From NCBI GenBank assembly GCA_023229785.1, contig JALNYV010000012.1, positions 1-51,157 on the forward strand: a stretch of DNA of 51,157 nucleotides. Reading direction: 5' to 3'. A model generated the notes under the pieces. That model searched no databases, had not been told where the DNA came from, and was given only the letters and a program-made list of their open reading frames with translations. Source of the stretch: Candidatus Dojkabacteria bacterium (GTDB taxonomy: Bacteria > Patescibacteria > Dojkabacteria > SC72). Positions 6,922-16,225 of the stretch are shown here, in pieces. The stretch's first letter is position 1; each line of letters opens with the position of its first letter. A program made the translations under genes and the position numbers.

Positions 6922-9807
6922 ATGAAAAAAACATTAATCACAATAGCAACATTTTTGATGACCGTAAGTATTACGTACGCAGTCGTTACGTTACCACCTT
7001 CTACATCAACTGGTACGTTGTTGTATGGCACAACAGGTAATAGATTTTTGAATCTAACCCCGGGCGCAACTGGAACGGTATTGTGGGTTAATAATGGTAT
7101 CCCTGCGTGGGCTTCCACTTCATCACTTGGTATTTCTAGTGGTAGTGGAACGACGACCATAAACGGAATATCTACTTCTACATTCAATTTTCTTGCAGGA
7201 ACAGGACTTGGAGTTTCTACATCATCTAACGAAATAACATATGTAAATAATGGAGTGTTGTCTTTTAATGGAGCAACAGGAACTATTTCCTATTCTCCAC
7301 TTTCTTTACTTTCAGCAGTAGCACCTATTTCATACAATTCAAGCACCGGTGCGTTTAGTTTTGTGAATCCTGGATATATAACTCTTACAGGATTATCGGG
7401 GACCTCTCCAATCACTTATAATACTTCGACGGGAGCTATTGGTTTTTCTAATCCTGGATATTTACTTAACACAGCATTATCAAACGGACAAATCTTTATA
7501 GGAAGTGTAGGAGATTTAGCGACTGCACAAACGATGACGGGTGATGCAACGCTTGGTAATACAGGCATTTTAACTTTAGCCACTACATCAGTAACGGCGG
7601 CAAGTTATACAAATACCAACCTTACTGTTGATTCAAAAGGTAGAATAACTACTGCAAGTAATGGATCGGGTGGATTAGCAACTACTACAATTAATGGAGT
7701 CAATGGTCAAGCGTTTACATTTGCAACATCATCAGATACCAATATTGGATTTAATATTTCCACATCATCAGGAACCTTGACCTTTACACCAACGTGGATT
7801 GGTACTCTAGCAAATGCACGTATAGCTTCTTCAACAATTTGGAACACTGCTTATACAGACAGACTTAAATGGGACGGAGGTGCGACCGACTTAGTAGCAG
7901 CAACAGGACGAACTTCACTTGGACTCGGAACAATGTCTCTACTTCCAAATACGGGTTCTTCAACAATCACTACAGTAGGAACTATAGCGAGTGGAATTTG
8001 GAATGGTTCCGCAATTCCTGTAGCAAATGGAGGAACGGGATTAACTTCTGGTTATAATAATACTAATTGGGATACTTCATATACTGATAGATTAAAATGG
8101 GACGGAGGTGCAACAGGACTTACTGCGGCAACTGGTAGGACTTCGTTGGGACTTACAGATACAGCAACCTTGGCTTCAACAACATTCTATCTTTCAACTA
8201 ATCCTTCATCATTTATCTCACGTACAGGATTATCTGCTACCTCACCACTCTTTTATTCAACTTCGACAGGAGTCTTTACAATCCAACAAGCATCATCGAC
8301 TGCCAATGGTTATCTCTCCTCAACTGATTGGAGTACGTTTAATGGAAAACAAAATACCATTTCATTTCCTATTGCTGTTGCTTCAACATCACTTACTGCT
8401 GGAACGAATATTGTGTTAAGTACAAATACTATTTCGGTTACTTCAACGCCTTCATTTACTACTATAAATGGAATGACGGTAAGTTCTGATGCTGATTTTA
8501 ATACGAAAGTTGGATTTAATGCTGGAATAAATCTTGCTTCTGGCGCACAAAATAATACATTTGTAGGATATGAGGCTGGAAAATTAAGTTCTACTAGCAC
8601 AAATACTGTTTTATTTAATGTAGCTATTGGAAAACAAGCATTATATAGTGATAATTCTGGTCCTTATAATACAGCGATAGGTGGTCAATCATTATTCGGG
8701 AATGTAACTGGAGGGAGTAACACTGCTTTGGGATATTTATCTTTGAGCAGTAATTCAACTGGTTCAAGGAATATAGGAATCGGTTATTTAGCAGGAAAGT
8801 ATGAAACTGGTTCAGATGCTTTTTATGTAGATAATAGAGATAGAACAAATACTGCTGGAGATAAGGCTGGAGCTATTCTATACGGTACAATGTCTAGCAC
8901 TCCAGCAAATCAGACTCTAAAAGTAAACGCTTCATTGACAGTATTAGCTACTACCACACTTTCTAACATTACGGGATCAACCCAATGTCTTCACGTTGAT
9001 ACTAATGGAGTTATTACTGGGGCAGGAAGTGATTGTGCTTCAACCGCTGGATTTCTTGCCGCTGCTAATAACTTATCAGACCTTGCTTCATCTTCAACTG
9101 CTAGAACTAATCTTGGTTTAGGAGATTCCTCAATGCTTGCATCTTCAACATGGTTCAAGGTAGCAAATAACCTCTCAGAAGGTACCGCTTCAACAATGAG
9201 AACTAATCTCGGACTTGGAACAATGGCTCTCGAGGCAAACACTGGAACTACTACTATCACCACACTAGGAACTATCGGAACAGGAACATGGAGTGGAACT
9301 ACTATTGCAATAAATAAAGGAGGGACTGGAATAACAACTGCTCCAACTACCAATGGACAACTCTTAATGTCTTCATCAACTGGTTGGGTTGTAGGAAACC
9401 TAGTAGCGGGTACTAATATTACCCTAACGACTTCAACAGCGGGACAAGTTACTATAAACGCACCGAAACAATGTAATTATTTTACTATCGAAAGTCCTAC
9501 TGCATCAGAAGACGATACATTCATGATATTTGATACAACTTCTACATTGACGAGGGTTATGGCTGTTAATAAATCTACTGGGGACACTGCGACGTTCAAT
9601 TTGATTTGGGACCAAAGTAGAGCAACCGCATCTAGTTCTGCACAACATGCTTTTGCGGCAGATTGGGCTGTTACAGCAACCACCACAGCAACATCGACTG
9701 CAACGTTTGCAAGCTCGACAATCCCATCCAATTCCATAATGAGATTTATAACAAGTGCAGCATCGAGCACACAGTTCAACGTCAATATATGCTATACGAC
9801 TCCGTAA
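6922..9807 (+). CDS. Very long exported fibre/adhesin-like protein
   Basis: 961 residues. Residues 1-20 resemble a Sec signal peptide (MKKTLITIATFLMTVSITYA). The body is Ser/Thr/Gly-rich with tail-fibre style repeats (ARTNLGLG twice in NLSDLASSSTARTNLGLG-type units, TGRTSLGLG, YTDRLKWDGGAT twice). Residues about 535-640 have NTAIGGQSL / NTALGYLSL units like the heads of trimeric adhesins. The C-terminal 100 residues form a distinct domain starting CNYFTIESPTASEDD. No S74 chaperone. It may be a second receptor-binding fibre or a host-surface adhesin; the signal peptide favours export. Confidence 0.6.
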   Translation: MKKTLITIATFLMTVSITYAVVTLPPSTSTGTLLYGTTGNRFLNLTPGATGTVLWVNNGIPAWASTSSLGISSGSGTTTINGISTSTFNFLAGTGLGVSTSSNEITYVNNGVLSFNGATGTISYSPLSLLSAVAPISYNSSTGAFSFVNPGYITLTGLSGTSPITYNTSTGAIGFSNPGYLLNTALSNGQIFIGSVGDLATAQTMTGDATLGNTGILTLATTSVTAASYTNTNLTVDSKGRITTASNGSGGLATTTINGVNGQAFTFATSSDTNIGFNISTSSGTLTFTPTWIGTLANARIASSTIWNTAYTDRLKWDGGATDLVAATGRTSLGLGTMSLLPNTGSSTITTVGTIASGIWNGSAIPVANGGTGLTSGYNNTNWDTSYTDRLKWDGGATGLTAATGRTSLGLTDTATLASTTFYLSTNPSSFISRTGLSATSPLFYSTSTGVFTIQQASSTANGYLSSTDWSTFNGKQNTISFPIAVASTSLTAGTNIVLSTNTISVTSTPSFTTINGMTVSSDADFNTKVGFNAGINLASGAQNNTFVGYEAGKLSSTSTNTVLFNVAIGKQALYSDNSGPYNTAIGGQSLFGNVTGGSNTALGYLSLSSNSTGSRNIGIGYLAGKYETGSDAFYVDNRDRTNTAGDKAGAILYGTMSSTPANQTLKVNASLTVLATTTLSNITGSTQCLHVDTNGVITGAGSDCASTAGFLAAANNLSDLASSSTARTNLGLGDSSMLASSTWFKVANNLSEGTASTMRTNLGLGTMALEANTGTTTITTLGTIGTGTWSGTTIAINKGGTGITTAPTTNGQLLMSSSTGWVVGNLVAGTNITLTTSTAGQVTINAPKQCNYFTIESPTASEDDTFMIFDTTSTLTRVMAVNKSTGDTATFNLIWDQSRATASSSAQHAFAADWAVTATTTATSTATFASSTIPSNSIMRFITSAASSTQFNVNICYTTP

Positions 9808-9808
9808 T

Positions 9809-9916
9809 ATGATTATTAGAACATCAGAAATGATAAGAGGAGAACAGTGGAATGCAGTATTCAAAGAATTACTATTTGGAATGTTGGCACTTATTGTAAT
9901 AACACTATTGATATGA
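9809..9916 (+). CDS. 35-residue single-pass membrane protein
   Basis: ATG at 9809, stop TGA at 9914-9916. A polar N-terminal half is followed by a hydrophobic segment (LLFGMLALIVITLLI) to the last residue. It begins 1 base after the adhesin-like gene and its TGA overlaps the ATG of the next gene (ATGA), a tight translational coupling that supports it as real. Possible pinholin-like or anchor peptide; function unknown. Confidence 0.5.
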   Translation: MIIRTSEMIRGEQWNAVFKELLFGMLALIVITLLI

Positions 9917-10923
9917 AAGAAAATTATTTATTTGATAAGGAGTGGTTTAATAAACATCAAAGACAATTACTATGGCTTTCTAATAACTTTTTAGGAAGAA
10001 TGTTCTTTTCGTTTAAGAAAATGGGGATGGATATAGAAAGAATAGATAAAATAACCCCTAATTCTGTTATACAAATAATCAAAAAAACAAAAAGGAAAAT
10101 TTATGTAAAAGAACAATTCTTTAATAGGAATGAATTTTCATTAAAATTGTTCTATAGACTATACCCAATTTGGTTTGTGTTTCATTGTTGGGATATGATG
10201 GTTAATTTATTGAGAGTCCCAGCATTAAATTTTGGGTTTGATACATTGACTGTTTATCCCGATGCGGGGGTTGGTAATACTACTGTAGATGGTTCGGCAT
10301 ACCATTATCTTAATAATCAGGCATTTTCTACAAAACGTGCCGCAGCGGGGAACGGCACACGGACGACTGACACGAACCAACAACTTACAAGTTTATATGC
10401 TAGTGCTACATCTTCATCTGGGAATTGCACAAATATAGACAGAGGAATAATGACTTTTGATACAAGTTCGATATCGTCTGGTGCGACTATATTATCCGCT
10501 ACAATAAGTTTCTATTGTACGTCTGTTCCTAATAGTTGGAATGGAGATACTAATAATAATATTATAATTGTTAGTTCAAATCCCGCGGCAAATAATAATA
10601 TAGCAAACTCAGATTACGCCATCGCTAATTTTGGTGGTACGTCTTTTAATACAACATCTATCCCATCATTTGGGACTTCGGGATATACGGACCTTGCATT
10701 AAATGCTTCTGGTATAGCAAATATAAGTAAAATTGGTATTTCTAAATTTGGAATGTTAACTGGTTGGGATTTTACTGCAACTGGACCAGCAACGTGGGGT
10801 TCAGGAGAAAGAACTGGTGGAATAAATATATATTTATCTGACAATGGAACCAATAAGCCTAAATTAGTCGTTAATTATTCTATTGCTATAAGAAAACTTC
10901 GTGGTCATGGAATAACAAGATAA
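9913..10923 (+). CDS. Two-domain protein with DNRLRE-like C-terminal domain
   Basis: 336 residues with the start taken at 9913, where ATG overlaps the previous TGA; a further in-frame ATG at 9847 would read back through the small membrane gene. Residues 1-110 are basic/aromatic with a hydrophobic patch (LYPIWFVFHCWDMMVNLL). Residues 115-325 are beta-rich (RGIMTFDTSSI, ATILSATISFYC, PKLVVNY), a layout seen in DNRLRE (disaggregatase-related) adhesive domains of secreted proteins. It belongs to the same envelope-directed cassette. Function inferred as adhesion. Confidence 0.5.
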   Translation: MKENYLFDKEWFNKHQRQLLWLSNNFLGRMFFSFKKMGMDIERIDKITPNSVIQIIKKTKRKIYVKEQFFNRNEFSLKLFYRLYPIWFVFHCWDMMVNLLRVPALNFGFDTLTVYPDAGVGNTTVDGSAYHYLNNQAFSTKRAAAGNGTRTTDTNQQLTSLYASATSSSGNCTNIDRGIMTFDTSSISSGATILSATISFYCTSVPNSWNGDTNNNIIIVSSNPAANNNIANSDYAIANFGGTSFNTTSIPSFGTSGYTDLALNASGIANISKIGISKFGMLTGWDFTATGPATWGSGERTGGINIYLSDNGTNKPKLVVNYSIAIRKLRGHGITR

Positions 10924-10925
10924 TT

Positions 10926-11156
10926 ATGTCAACATCACCAGAAAAAAGAGTATCAATAGGGATAATGATTGCACTCGCAGCACTAATACTTACTTGTATT
11001 GGTATAGCGATTTCTTACGCTTCGGCTGCGAATACGAAGGCAGATAATGCAATTGATCGTGTTTCTAGTGTTGAGGGCGATATAAAAGGAATCAATTCAA
11101 AACTTGATTTACTTACTGAATATTTCAAATTAACACCGAAAAGAAACAATGAATAA
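10926..11156 (+). CDS. Small anchored coiled protein, paralogue 1
   Basis: 76 residues: short N-terminus, one membrane segment (about 9-32, IGIMIALAALILTCIGIAIS), a helix, then the motif SKLDLLTEYFKLTPKR. The next gene has the same order and a related motif (TKLDSITDYFKITPKQ), so the two are tandem paralogues. Overlaps it by 8 bases. Could be holin- or spanin-like, but the location in the structural operon argues for a membrane-scaffold role. Confidence 0.5.
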   Translation: MSTSPEKRVSIGIMIALAALILTCIGIAISYASAANTKADNAIDRVSSVEGDIKGINSKLDLLTEYFKLTPKRNNE

Positions 11157-11634
11157 TAATGTAAAGATATTTTTAATAGTATTATCGACATTAATAATAG
11201 TTTTTATATTTTTTTTGATAGATAAAACATATCAGAAAGCTCAATCTGCTGAAGCGATAGCAAAAGAAACACAGAACCAGATGACTTCGATAAACACAAA
11301 ACTTGATTCGATCACCGACTATTTTAAAATCACCCCAAAGCAACAGATTATAAATTCAATACGAATTAATAAAATTTATCCAACTTCAACAATTGTTAAA
11401 GAAGTTCCTATAATAAAAGAAGTTCCTATAATAAAAGAAGTTATTAAGGTCGTAGAACAAAAACCAATTATTACTATGAATCAAGAACCAATAAAAGAAG
11501 TACAAGTACAACAACCACAGCAGATACAGAAACAGGTATTAGTATCTGAACAACCAAAGACAAATAATGAAACGCAAATAAAAAAGGTTGAGTCTGTACC
11601 TCGCGGTATATTGCCGTCGATGAAAGCATCATGA
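11149..11634 (+). CDS. Anchored coiled protein with KEVPII repeats, paralogue 2
   Basis: 161 residues: membrane segment at about 5-25, coiled region, the shared LDSITDYFKITPK motif, then a low-complexity tail with three KEV repeats (KEVPIIKEVPIIKEVIKVVE) and Gln-rich stretch. Its TGA overlaps the next ATG. The tail is probably extended and binds something outside the membrane; the partner is unknown. Confidence 0.5.
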   Translation: MNNNVKIFLIVLSTLIIVFIFFLIDKTYQKAQSAEAIAKETQNQMTSINTKLDSITDYFKITPKQQIINSIRINKIYPTSTIVKEVPIIKEVPIIKEVIKVVEQKPIITMNQEPIKEVQVQQPQQIQKQVLVSEQPKTNNETQIKKVESVPRGILPSMKAS

Positions 11635-12956
11635 ATGAAGATGAGAAGAAACAATTCAATGATCTTGTAAATAAAGTTCAATCAATTCAACAAAAAGTTG
11701 AGGAGAATAAGGTCCAACAACCATCTACAGATATGTATGGTCTTCATCGTATAATAGGTGGAGAACTTATGATTGGCGGTGGGGTTGCGGTAGACTTTGA
11801 TACAATTTCATTACCACTTTCCGTTGTCGATGATCCGGGAGTAGATAATGCAAAAAATGCGCAAGGAATGGGTGTTATAACTACCGGAAGAGGGACGAAA
11901 GACGAAATGATGGAAGGTATCATTGGGGTAAATAAAATAAGTAAAAGTATTCCGTCTGATTTAACTACTGGGGATGCAGATCCAAATTTTAGTGCTAACA
12001 TGAATGATTCGTGTGGAATCTATATGCGTCATTATCCATATGATGTTTCTTCGTATCTTTCTTTCTTCTATGCGGTACGTCCTCCATCGTATTCTTCGTC
12101 TTCTGGGAGAATTACCTTAGGTGGTTCAGTATTAACTGACGTGAAACAATCATTAAATATAAATGAACTCGTTGGTGCAACTTTATTTCTTTTTAGTGAC
12201 GCAAACTCTTCTCAGGGAGAAGCCTTTATTATAGCAAGTAACACTGCAACGACAATAACTGTCACAGGAACATTTGTTGGGACAACTGGTCAATACACGT
12301 ATTCTGTACTCCGTCCAGTGTATCTCGGGTATACTCTTTCTCCTTGGAAGCGGTTATATGTCCAAGATGATATTCGTTTTGGTATTGGTCCATCGAATGC
12401 ATCTACGATAACATTTATTAAACGAGGATCTGGATCTCCTGAAGGAGTAGTTACTGCAAATGTAAGTTCACTATATATGCGTACTGATGGAGGTATCGGT
12501 ACGACATTTTATATGAAACAATCGGGTACTGGAAATACTGGTTGGGTTGCGGTAGGACAAGAATTGAATACAGTAGCGAATGATGTTCTTATGGTGTCGG
12601 CAGATACCGAGAGGAATAATTCATTAGAAGCTGATACAACAGTTTATGTTAAAGTAAAAGAAATAACGTTAAATGTAGCTGGTTCCGTCAGGGTAAAATA
12701 TGATCTTGCCACATCAAATGCAGCTGGTGGAATTCGAGGTAGGGTGTATAAAAATGGTACCACTGTATTATATGAGCAAGGAACAATAATTCAATATCCA
12801 ACGTTTTCAACGTTTTCAACAGATGTAACTGGAATTGTTCCTGGTGATAAACTCCAGATATATATTAAATCGGATGATGCAGATAAATATGCATGGGTAA
12901 GAAATTTTAGAATATATTATAGTTTCGATGTACCAGCAACCGTAAACATTAATTAA
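11631..12956 (+). CDS. Structural protein, coiled N-terminus and beta-rich C-terminus
   Basis: 441 residues. Residues 1-35 form a coiled coil (DEKKQFNDLVNKVQSIQQKV). The middle is mixed. Residues about 330-441 form a beta-sandwich (SVRVKYDLATSN, GRVYKNGTTVLYEQG, GDKLQIYIKS) similar to receptor- or glycan-binding domains in tail proteins. It links the anchored proteins to the tail genes that follow 2 bases later. Probably a tail-associated protein. Confidence 0.5.
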   Translation: MNEDEKKQFNDLVNKVQSIQQKVEENKVQQPSTDMYGLHRIIGGELMIGGGVAVDFDTISLPLSVVDDPGVDNAKNAQGMGVITTGRGTKDEMMEGIIGVNKISKSIPSDLTTGDADPNFSANMNDSCGIYMRHYPYDVSSYLSFFYAVRPPSYSSSSGRITLGGSVLTDVKQSLNINELVGATLFLFSDANSSQGEAFIIASNTATTITVTGTFVGTTGQYTYSVLRPVYLGYTLSPWKRLYVQDDIRFGIGPSNASTITFIKRGSGSPEGVVTANVSSLYMRTDGGIGTTFYMKQSGTGNTGWVAVGQELNTVANDVLMVSADTERNNSLEADTTVYVKVKEITLNVAGSVRVKYDLATSNAAGGIRGRVYKNGTTVLYEQGTIIQYPTFSTFSTDVTGIVPGDKLQIYIKSDDADKYAWVRNFRIYYSFDVPATVNIN

Positions 12957-12957
12957 T

Positions 12958-15015
12958 ATGCCAACACCAATACACATTCCAAATATTCAGACTAAAACAT
13001 GGAGCGGAATCTTTGAAGGTATTTTTGATGGAACGATATGGAAGTCTTTTAACATTGATTTAGAAAAGTCGGTTAATAAACTTCTTCTCGCAAAGAGATT
13101 TAAGGAGCTTCAGAATAGTGGCGATGATACCGATGTTGGAACAGTCAATAAATTTCTTCCTTCTAATGCAAGCAATTCAACACGTTATTATGCTGCGGTT
13201 CGATATGGTAAGTTACTTCGTACGGCAAATAGTGATCCAATGGGAACATACGCGGCGGATGCAACTACTGATGCTCCAACACAATGTTTTGATATGGTCA
13301 ATTTTGAATCATATGGAGGATATGACAGATTAGTTGTTTCAGTAAACGGTGATATTGTAATTCAAAATTTGAATGCAAATCATGCAAATGCGTGGAAAAA
13401 GAATTTTTGGACCGCAGTAGACATTGCATCATCCACAAATGCTACCCCAATTGAAATAACAACCAATACTAATCATTATCTTGAAACAGGGGATACGGTG
13501 GTGGTTACTAATCATTTAGTGAATACTAATGCAAATGGTAATTGGGTAATAACAAAAGTAAGTGCCACCAAGTTTACTCTCACTGGTTCCGTAGGAAATG
13601 GTGTTGGTGGTGCAACAGGAACATGTGGATACCTAAATCAACCAGCAATGAGTGGATATGTGTCTCTCGATGTATATAATAGAACATTATTAATTGGAAA
13701 TACTAATTATCTTCATGTGATTGATAAAAACGATAAGGTATCATATCAGCGATTGATATTTCCTAAAAATAGAAAAGTAATTAAAATTATTCATACAAAT
13801 AATCGTGTATGGATTATAACTATAAATACTGATAACACAAAAGAAGGAGCGATATACGAATGGGACGGATTCAGTCAAAACTATTTATACGAGCACACAT
13901 TAAATGAATATCCACTTTCTGGATGTACTCATCTTCCATCAAACGAACCATATATTATTACTTATCTTGGATCAATAATGCGCGGTATTCCAGGTCAAGG
14001 ATTTTCTGAAGTAAAGAGACTTCCTGTTTATGAAGACTCATTGAAAATGGTTTCAAATGGTGGCGCAACACAAACTCCAAATGCAATGTTGCAATATAGC
14101 ATGGCATCAGATGGACGTGAAATATTATTTGCATTTAACCCTTATGATGGATATACAGGGGCAGAGATAATAACACAACGTCTTCCCGCGGGTATTTGGG
14201 CATTCAATCCAAAGAATGGAAATCTTTATCATAAGTATTCTTTTTCACGATACAACGGCACAACAAATTATGATTATGGTCAACCTACCGTTATTGATGT
14301 TGGTGCGATACTTCCTATTAATGCAGATAACGATGTTATTGCTTCGGCAAAGTTCTGGCGTAGTTATATTTCATCACAGAACGCGGTATGGGGGATATTT
14401 ACCGCAGAACCTAATTATACATCAGGAAGAGGACATTTCGTTACTCCACTTATTCCTACAACACAGGCAGAAGAAATATGGTCTAAGGTATGGATAAAGT
14501 TTCGAAAGTTCATGGGTTCAACTAACACTATAGTGATTAAGGCGCGTAGTTCATATGGATATGGACTCGCAACTACTTCTGCACCACTCACTGCTTCCGC
14601 AGTGTGGGTTACTGGCACAACATTCAATTCTGTGGTCCCAACTGGAGTGGTTGTGGGTGATGAGGTGGAAATACTCGCAGGACGTTCTGCAGGGTGTACG
14701 TTCCACATTACAACGCTTTCTGCGGTACCAAATGGCGTTGCAACTATCACGGTTACTATTGATGAGACCGCACCAAATTTCGATGCGACGACTGATAAAG
14801 GAATATTAGTACGATATGAAAACTTCGTAAAATGTGGTATAATAGATTATAATACATCGTTTCCAAATATCACTTACAAAGATGTTGGACTCGATAAACA
14901 AGATGCGCCATATTTACAGTTAAAGATTGAACTTCGGGGACCGTTTGCTGAGATAGATGAATTGATAGTTGAACATAAAACAAACCAAGTAATAGACCAA
15001 ACACAAGCATCATGA
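12958..15015 (+). CDS. Tail nozzle-like protein
   Basis: 685 residues, beta-rich. Blades such as VWIITINTDNTKEGAIYEWD suggest a beta-propeller-like body, as in podovirus nozzle proteins (T7 gp12 / P22 gp10 class). Residues about 155-220 hold an inserted domain (HYLETGDTVVVTNH, NGNWVITKV, KFTLTGS), a module common in phage tail proteins. Its stop overlaps the adaptor-like gene by an ATGA. The order nozzle-adaptor supports a short-tail phage. Assigned by layout and fold impression. Confidence 0.45.
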   Translation: MPTPIHIPNIQTKTWSGIFEGIFDGTIWKSFNIDLEKSVNKLLLAKRFKELQNSGDDTDVGTVNKFLPSNASNSTRYYAAVRYGKLLRTANSDPMGTYAADATTDAPTQCFDMVNFESYGGYDRLVVSVNGDIVIQNLNANHANAWKKNFWTAVDIASSTNATPIEITTNTNHYLETGDTVVVTNHLVNTNANGNWVITKVSATKFTLTGSVGNGVGGATGTCGYLNQPAMSGYVSLDVYNRTLLIGNTNYLHVIDKNDKVSYQRLIFPKNRKVIKIIHTNNRVWIITINTDNTKEGAIYEWDGFSQNYLYEHTLNEYPLSGCTHLPSNEPYIITYLGSIMRGIPGQGFSEVKRLPVYEDSLKMVSNGGATQTPNAMLQYSMASDGREILFAFNPYDGYTGAEIITQRLPAGIWAFNPKNGNLYHKYSFSRYNGTTNYDYGQPTVIDVGAILPINADNDVIASAKFWRSYISSQNAVWGIFTAEPNYTSGRGHFVTPLIPTTQAEEIWSKVWIKFRKFMGSTNTIVIKARSSYGYGLATTSAPLTASAVWVTGTTFNSVVPTGVVVGDEVEILAGRSAGCTFHITTLSAVPNGVATITVTIDETAPNFDATTDKGILVRYENFVKCGIIDYNTSFPNITYKDVGLDKQDAPYLQLKIELRGPFAEIDELIVEHKTNQVIDQTQAS

Positions 15016-16220
15016 CATACACATACCAAAACTTTTATGACGCATTAAATGGACTTCTTCATGGGAAGGTGAAGAATCTCCAAGATCCACGGGTTACCAT
15101 TAATCGTGCAATTCGTATTGTAAATGCAGAAGTAGATACTGAAAGTACTATACGTCAATCAGCACTTGTTCCTTATTTATTTACTGATGTATTTGATTAT
15201 GCATGTCCTGCTGATTTAAAGGCAACTGCGGTAATTGATCTTATTCCTCAAATAAATAGGAGTCGTTATTTTGGTCTTGACTTAGTTCCATCGGAAGAAT
15301 TTGATCGTAATAAGAACTGGGAAAAAAATATCATTGCGTTCTATGACCACGATGGATTGCGAAGAATGAGAATTTCTGTAGTAATTGATGACGATTCTAA
15401 ACTTATATCTGAACTTGATTCTCTCACGTCAGGAGGTGGAACGTGGAAAGCGTTTGGAGATGCTACTAATTTAGTAGTGGATAATTTTAATTATGTCAGT
15501 GGTAACGCAAGTATCAAGTGGGATATCAGTGCTGCTGGTGGAACAACCGCTGGTATATATAACGATGACCTCGACGAATTTGATCTTACTGATGAATATA
15601 TCGATGGGTCTTTATTTTATGAACAATATTTATCAAGTAATCTACTTATTACAAACTTCAAAATACGCGTTGGAAGTAGTGCTTCTGATTATTACGAGAA
15701 AACTATCACGTCTAATAATGAGGGTACTGCATTTGTTTCTGGGTGGAATTTAAATAGGCACGACCTCGTCTCAATGACTCAGGTTGGAACACCTGATATT
15801 ACGAAGTGTACATATGTAGCAATCTTCATGACAAAAGATGCAAGCAAGATTAGCGAAACATCTTATCGCACTGATTGGTTTATGGCTCGTCGTGGAAGAA
15901 TTCACGATTTACAATACTATTCACGATATGGATGGCAGACAAGTGCAGGGGTGTATATTTTGGATTCTACTGCGGTAACTGATTATTTGAACGCAGGAGA
16001 AGATGAGTTTGAACTTTATTTGTTTAAGGCGGGAGAATTAGGTGCAGCAGAATTAAGAGATAAGGAAACATATGCTCAAGATTATAAAGACAAAAAGAAA
16101 TCATATACTATGTCTACCCCATCAAAAGCCAAAATCATGACCAGTTCATACTACGAATTGGACAGTGGATTTAATAACTTTGACTCGTCGAACTATAGGA
16201 GAGATTTGAACGATATTTAA
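15012..16220 (+). CDS. Head-tail adaptor-like protein with inserted jelly-roll domain
   Basis: 402 residues. The N-terminal 120 residues are helical (YQNFYDALNGLLHGKVKNL, VTINRAIRIVNAEVD), like podovirus adaptors (T7 gp11 class). Residues about 140-300 form a carbohydrate-binding-type sandwich (VSGNASIKWDIS, DEYIDGSLFYEQY, YVAIFMTKD). The C-terminus is helical again (YAQDYKDKKKSYTM). Such an insertion in an adaptor would project from the neck. Role inferred from position and helices. Confidence 0.45.
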   Translation: MTYTYQNFYDALNGLLHGKVKNLQDPRVTINRAIRIVNAEVDTESTIRQSALVPYLFTDVFDYACPADLKATAVIDLIPQINRSRYFGLDLVPSEEFDRNKNWEKNIIAFYDHDGLRRMRISVVIDDDSKLISELDSLTSGGGTWKAFGDATNLVVDNFNYVSGNASIKWDISAAGGTTAGIYNDDLDEFDLTDEYIDGSLFYEQYLSSNLLITNFKIRVGSSASDYYEKTITSNNEGTAFVSGWNLNRHDLVSMTQVGTPDITKCTYVAIFMTKDASKISETSYRTDWFMARRGRIHDLQYYSRYGWQTSAGVYILDSTAVTDYLNAGEDEFELYLFKAGELGAAELRDKETYAQDYKDKKKSYTMSTPSKAKIMTSSYYELDSGFNNFDSSNYRRDLNDI

Positions 16221-16225
16221 ATTAT

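Noticed and set aside
2762..9807. Diversity-generating retroelement acting on the fibre genes
   Set aside because: No reverse transcriptase and no template/variable repeat pair with adenine-biased changes. The GC-rich boxes are exact copies, not mutagenised.
9847..9912. Upstream start (9847) for the DNRLRE-like protein
   Set aside because: It would overlap the 35-residue membrane gene; the ATG at 9913 gives an ATGA overlap and starts the natural sequence.
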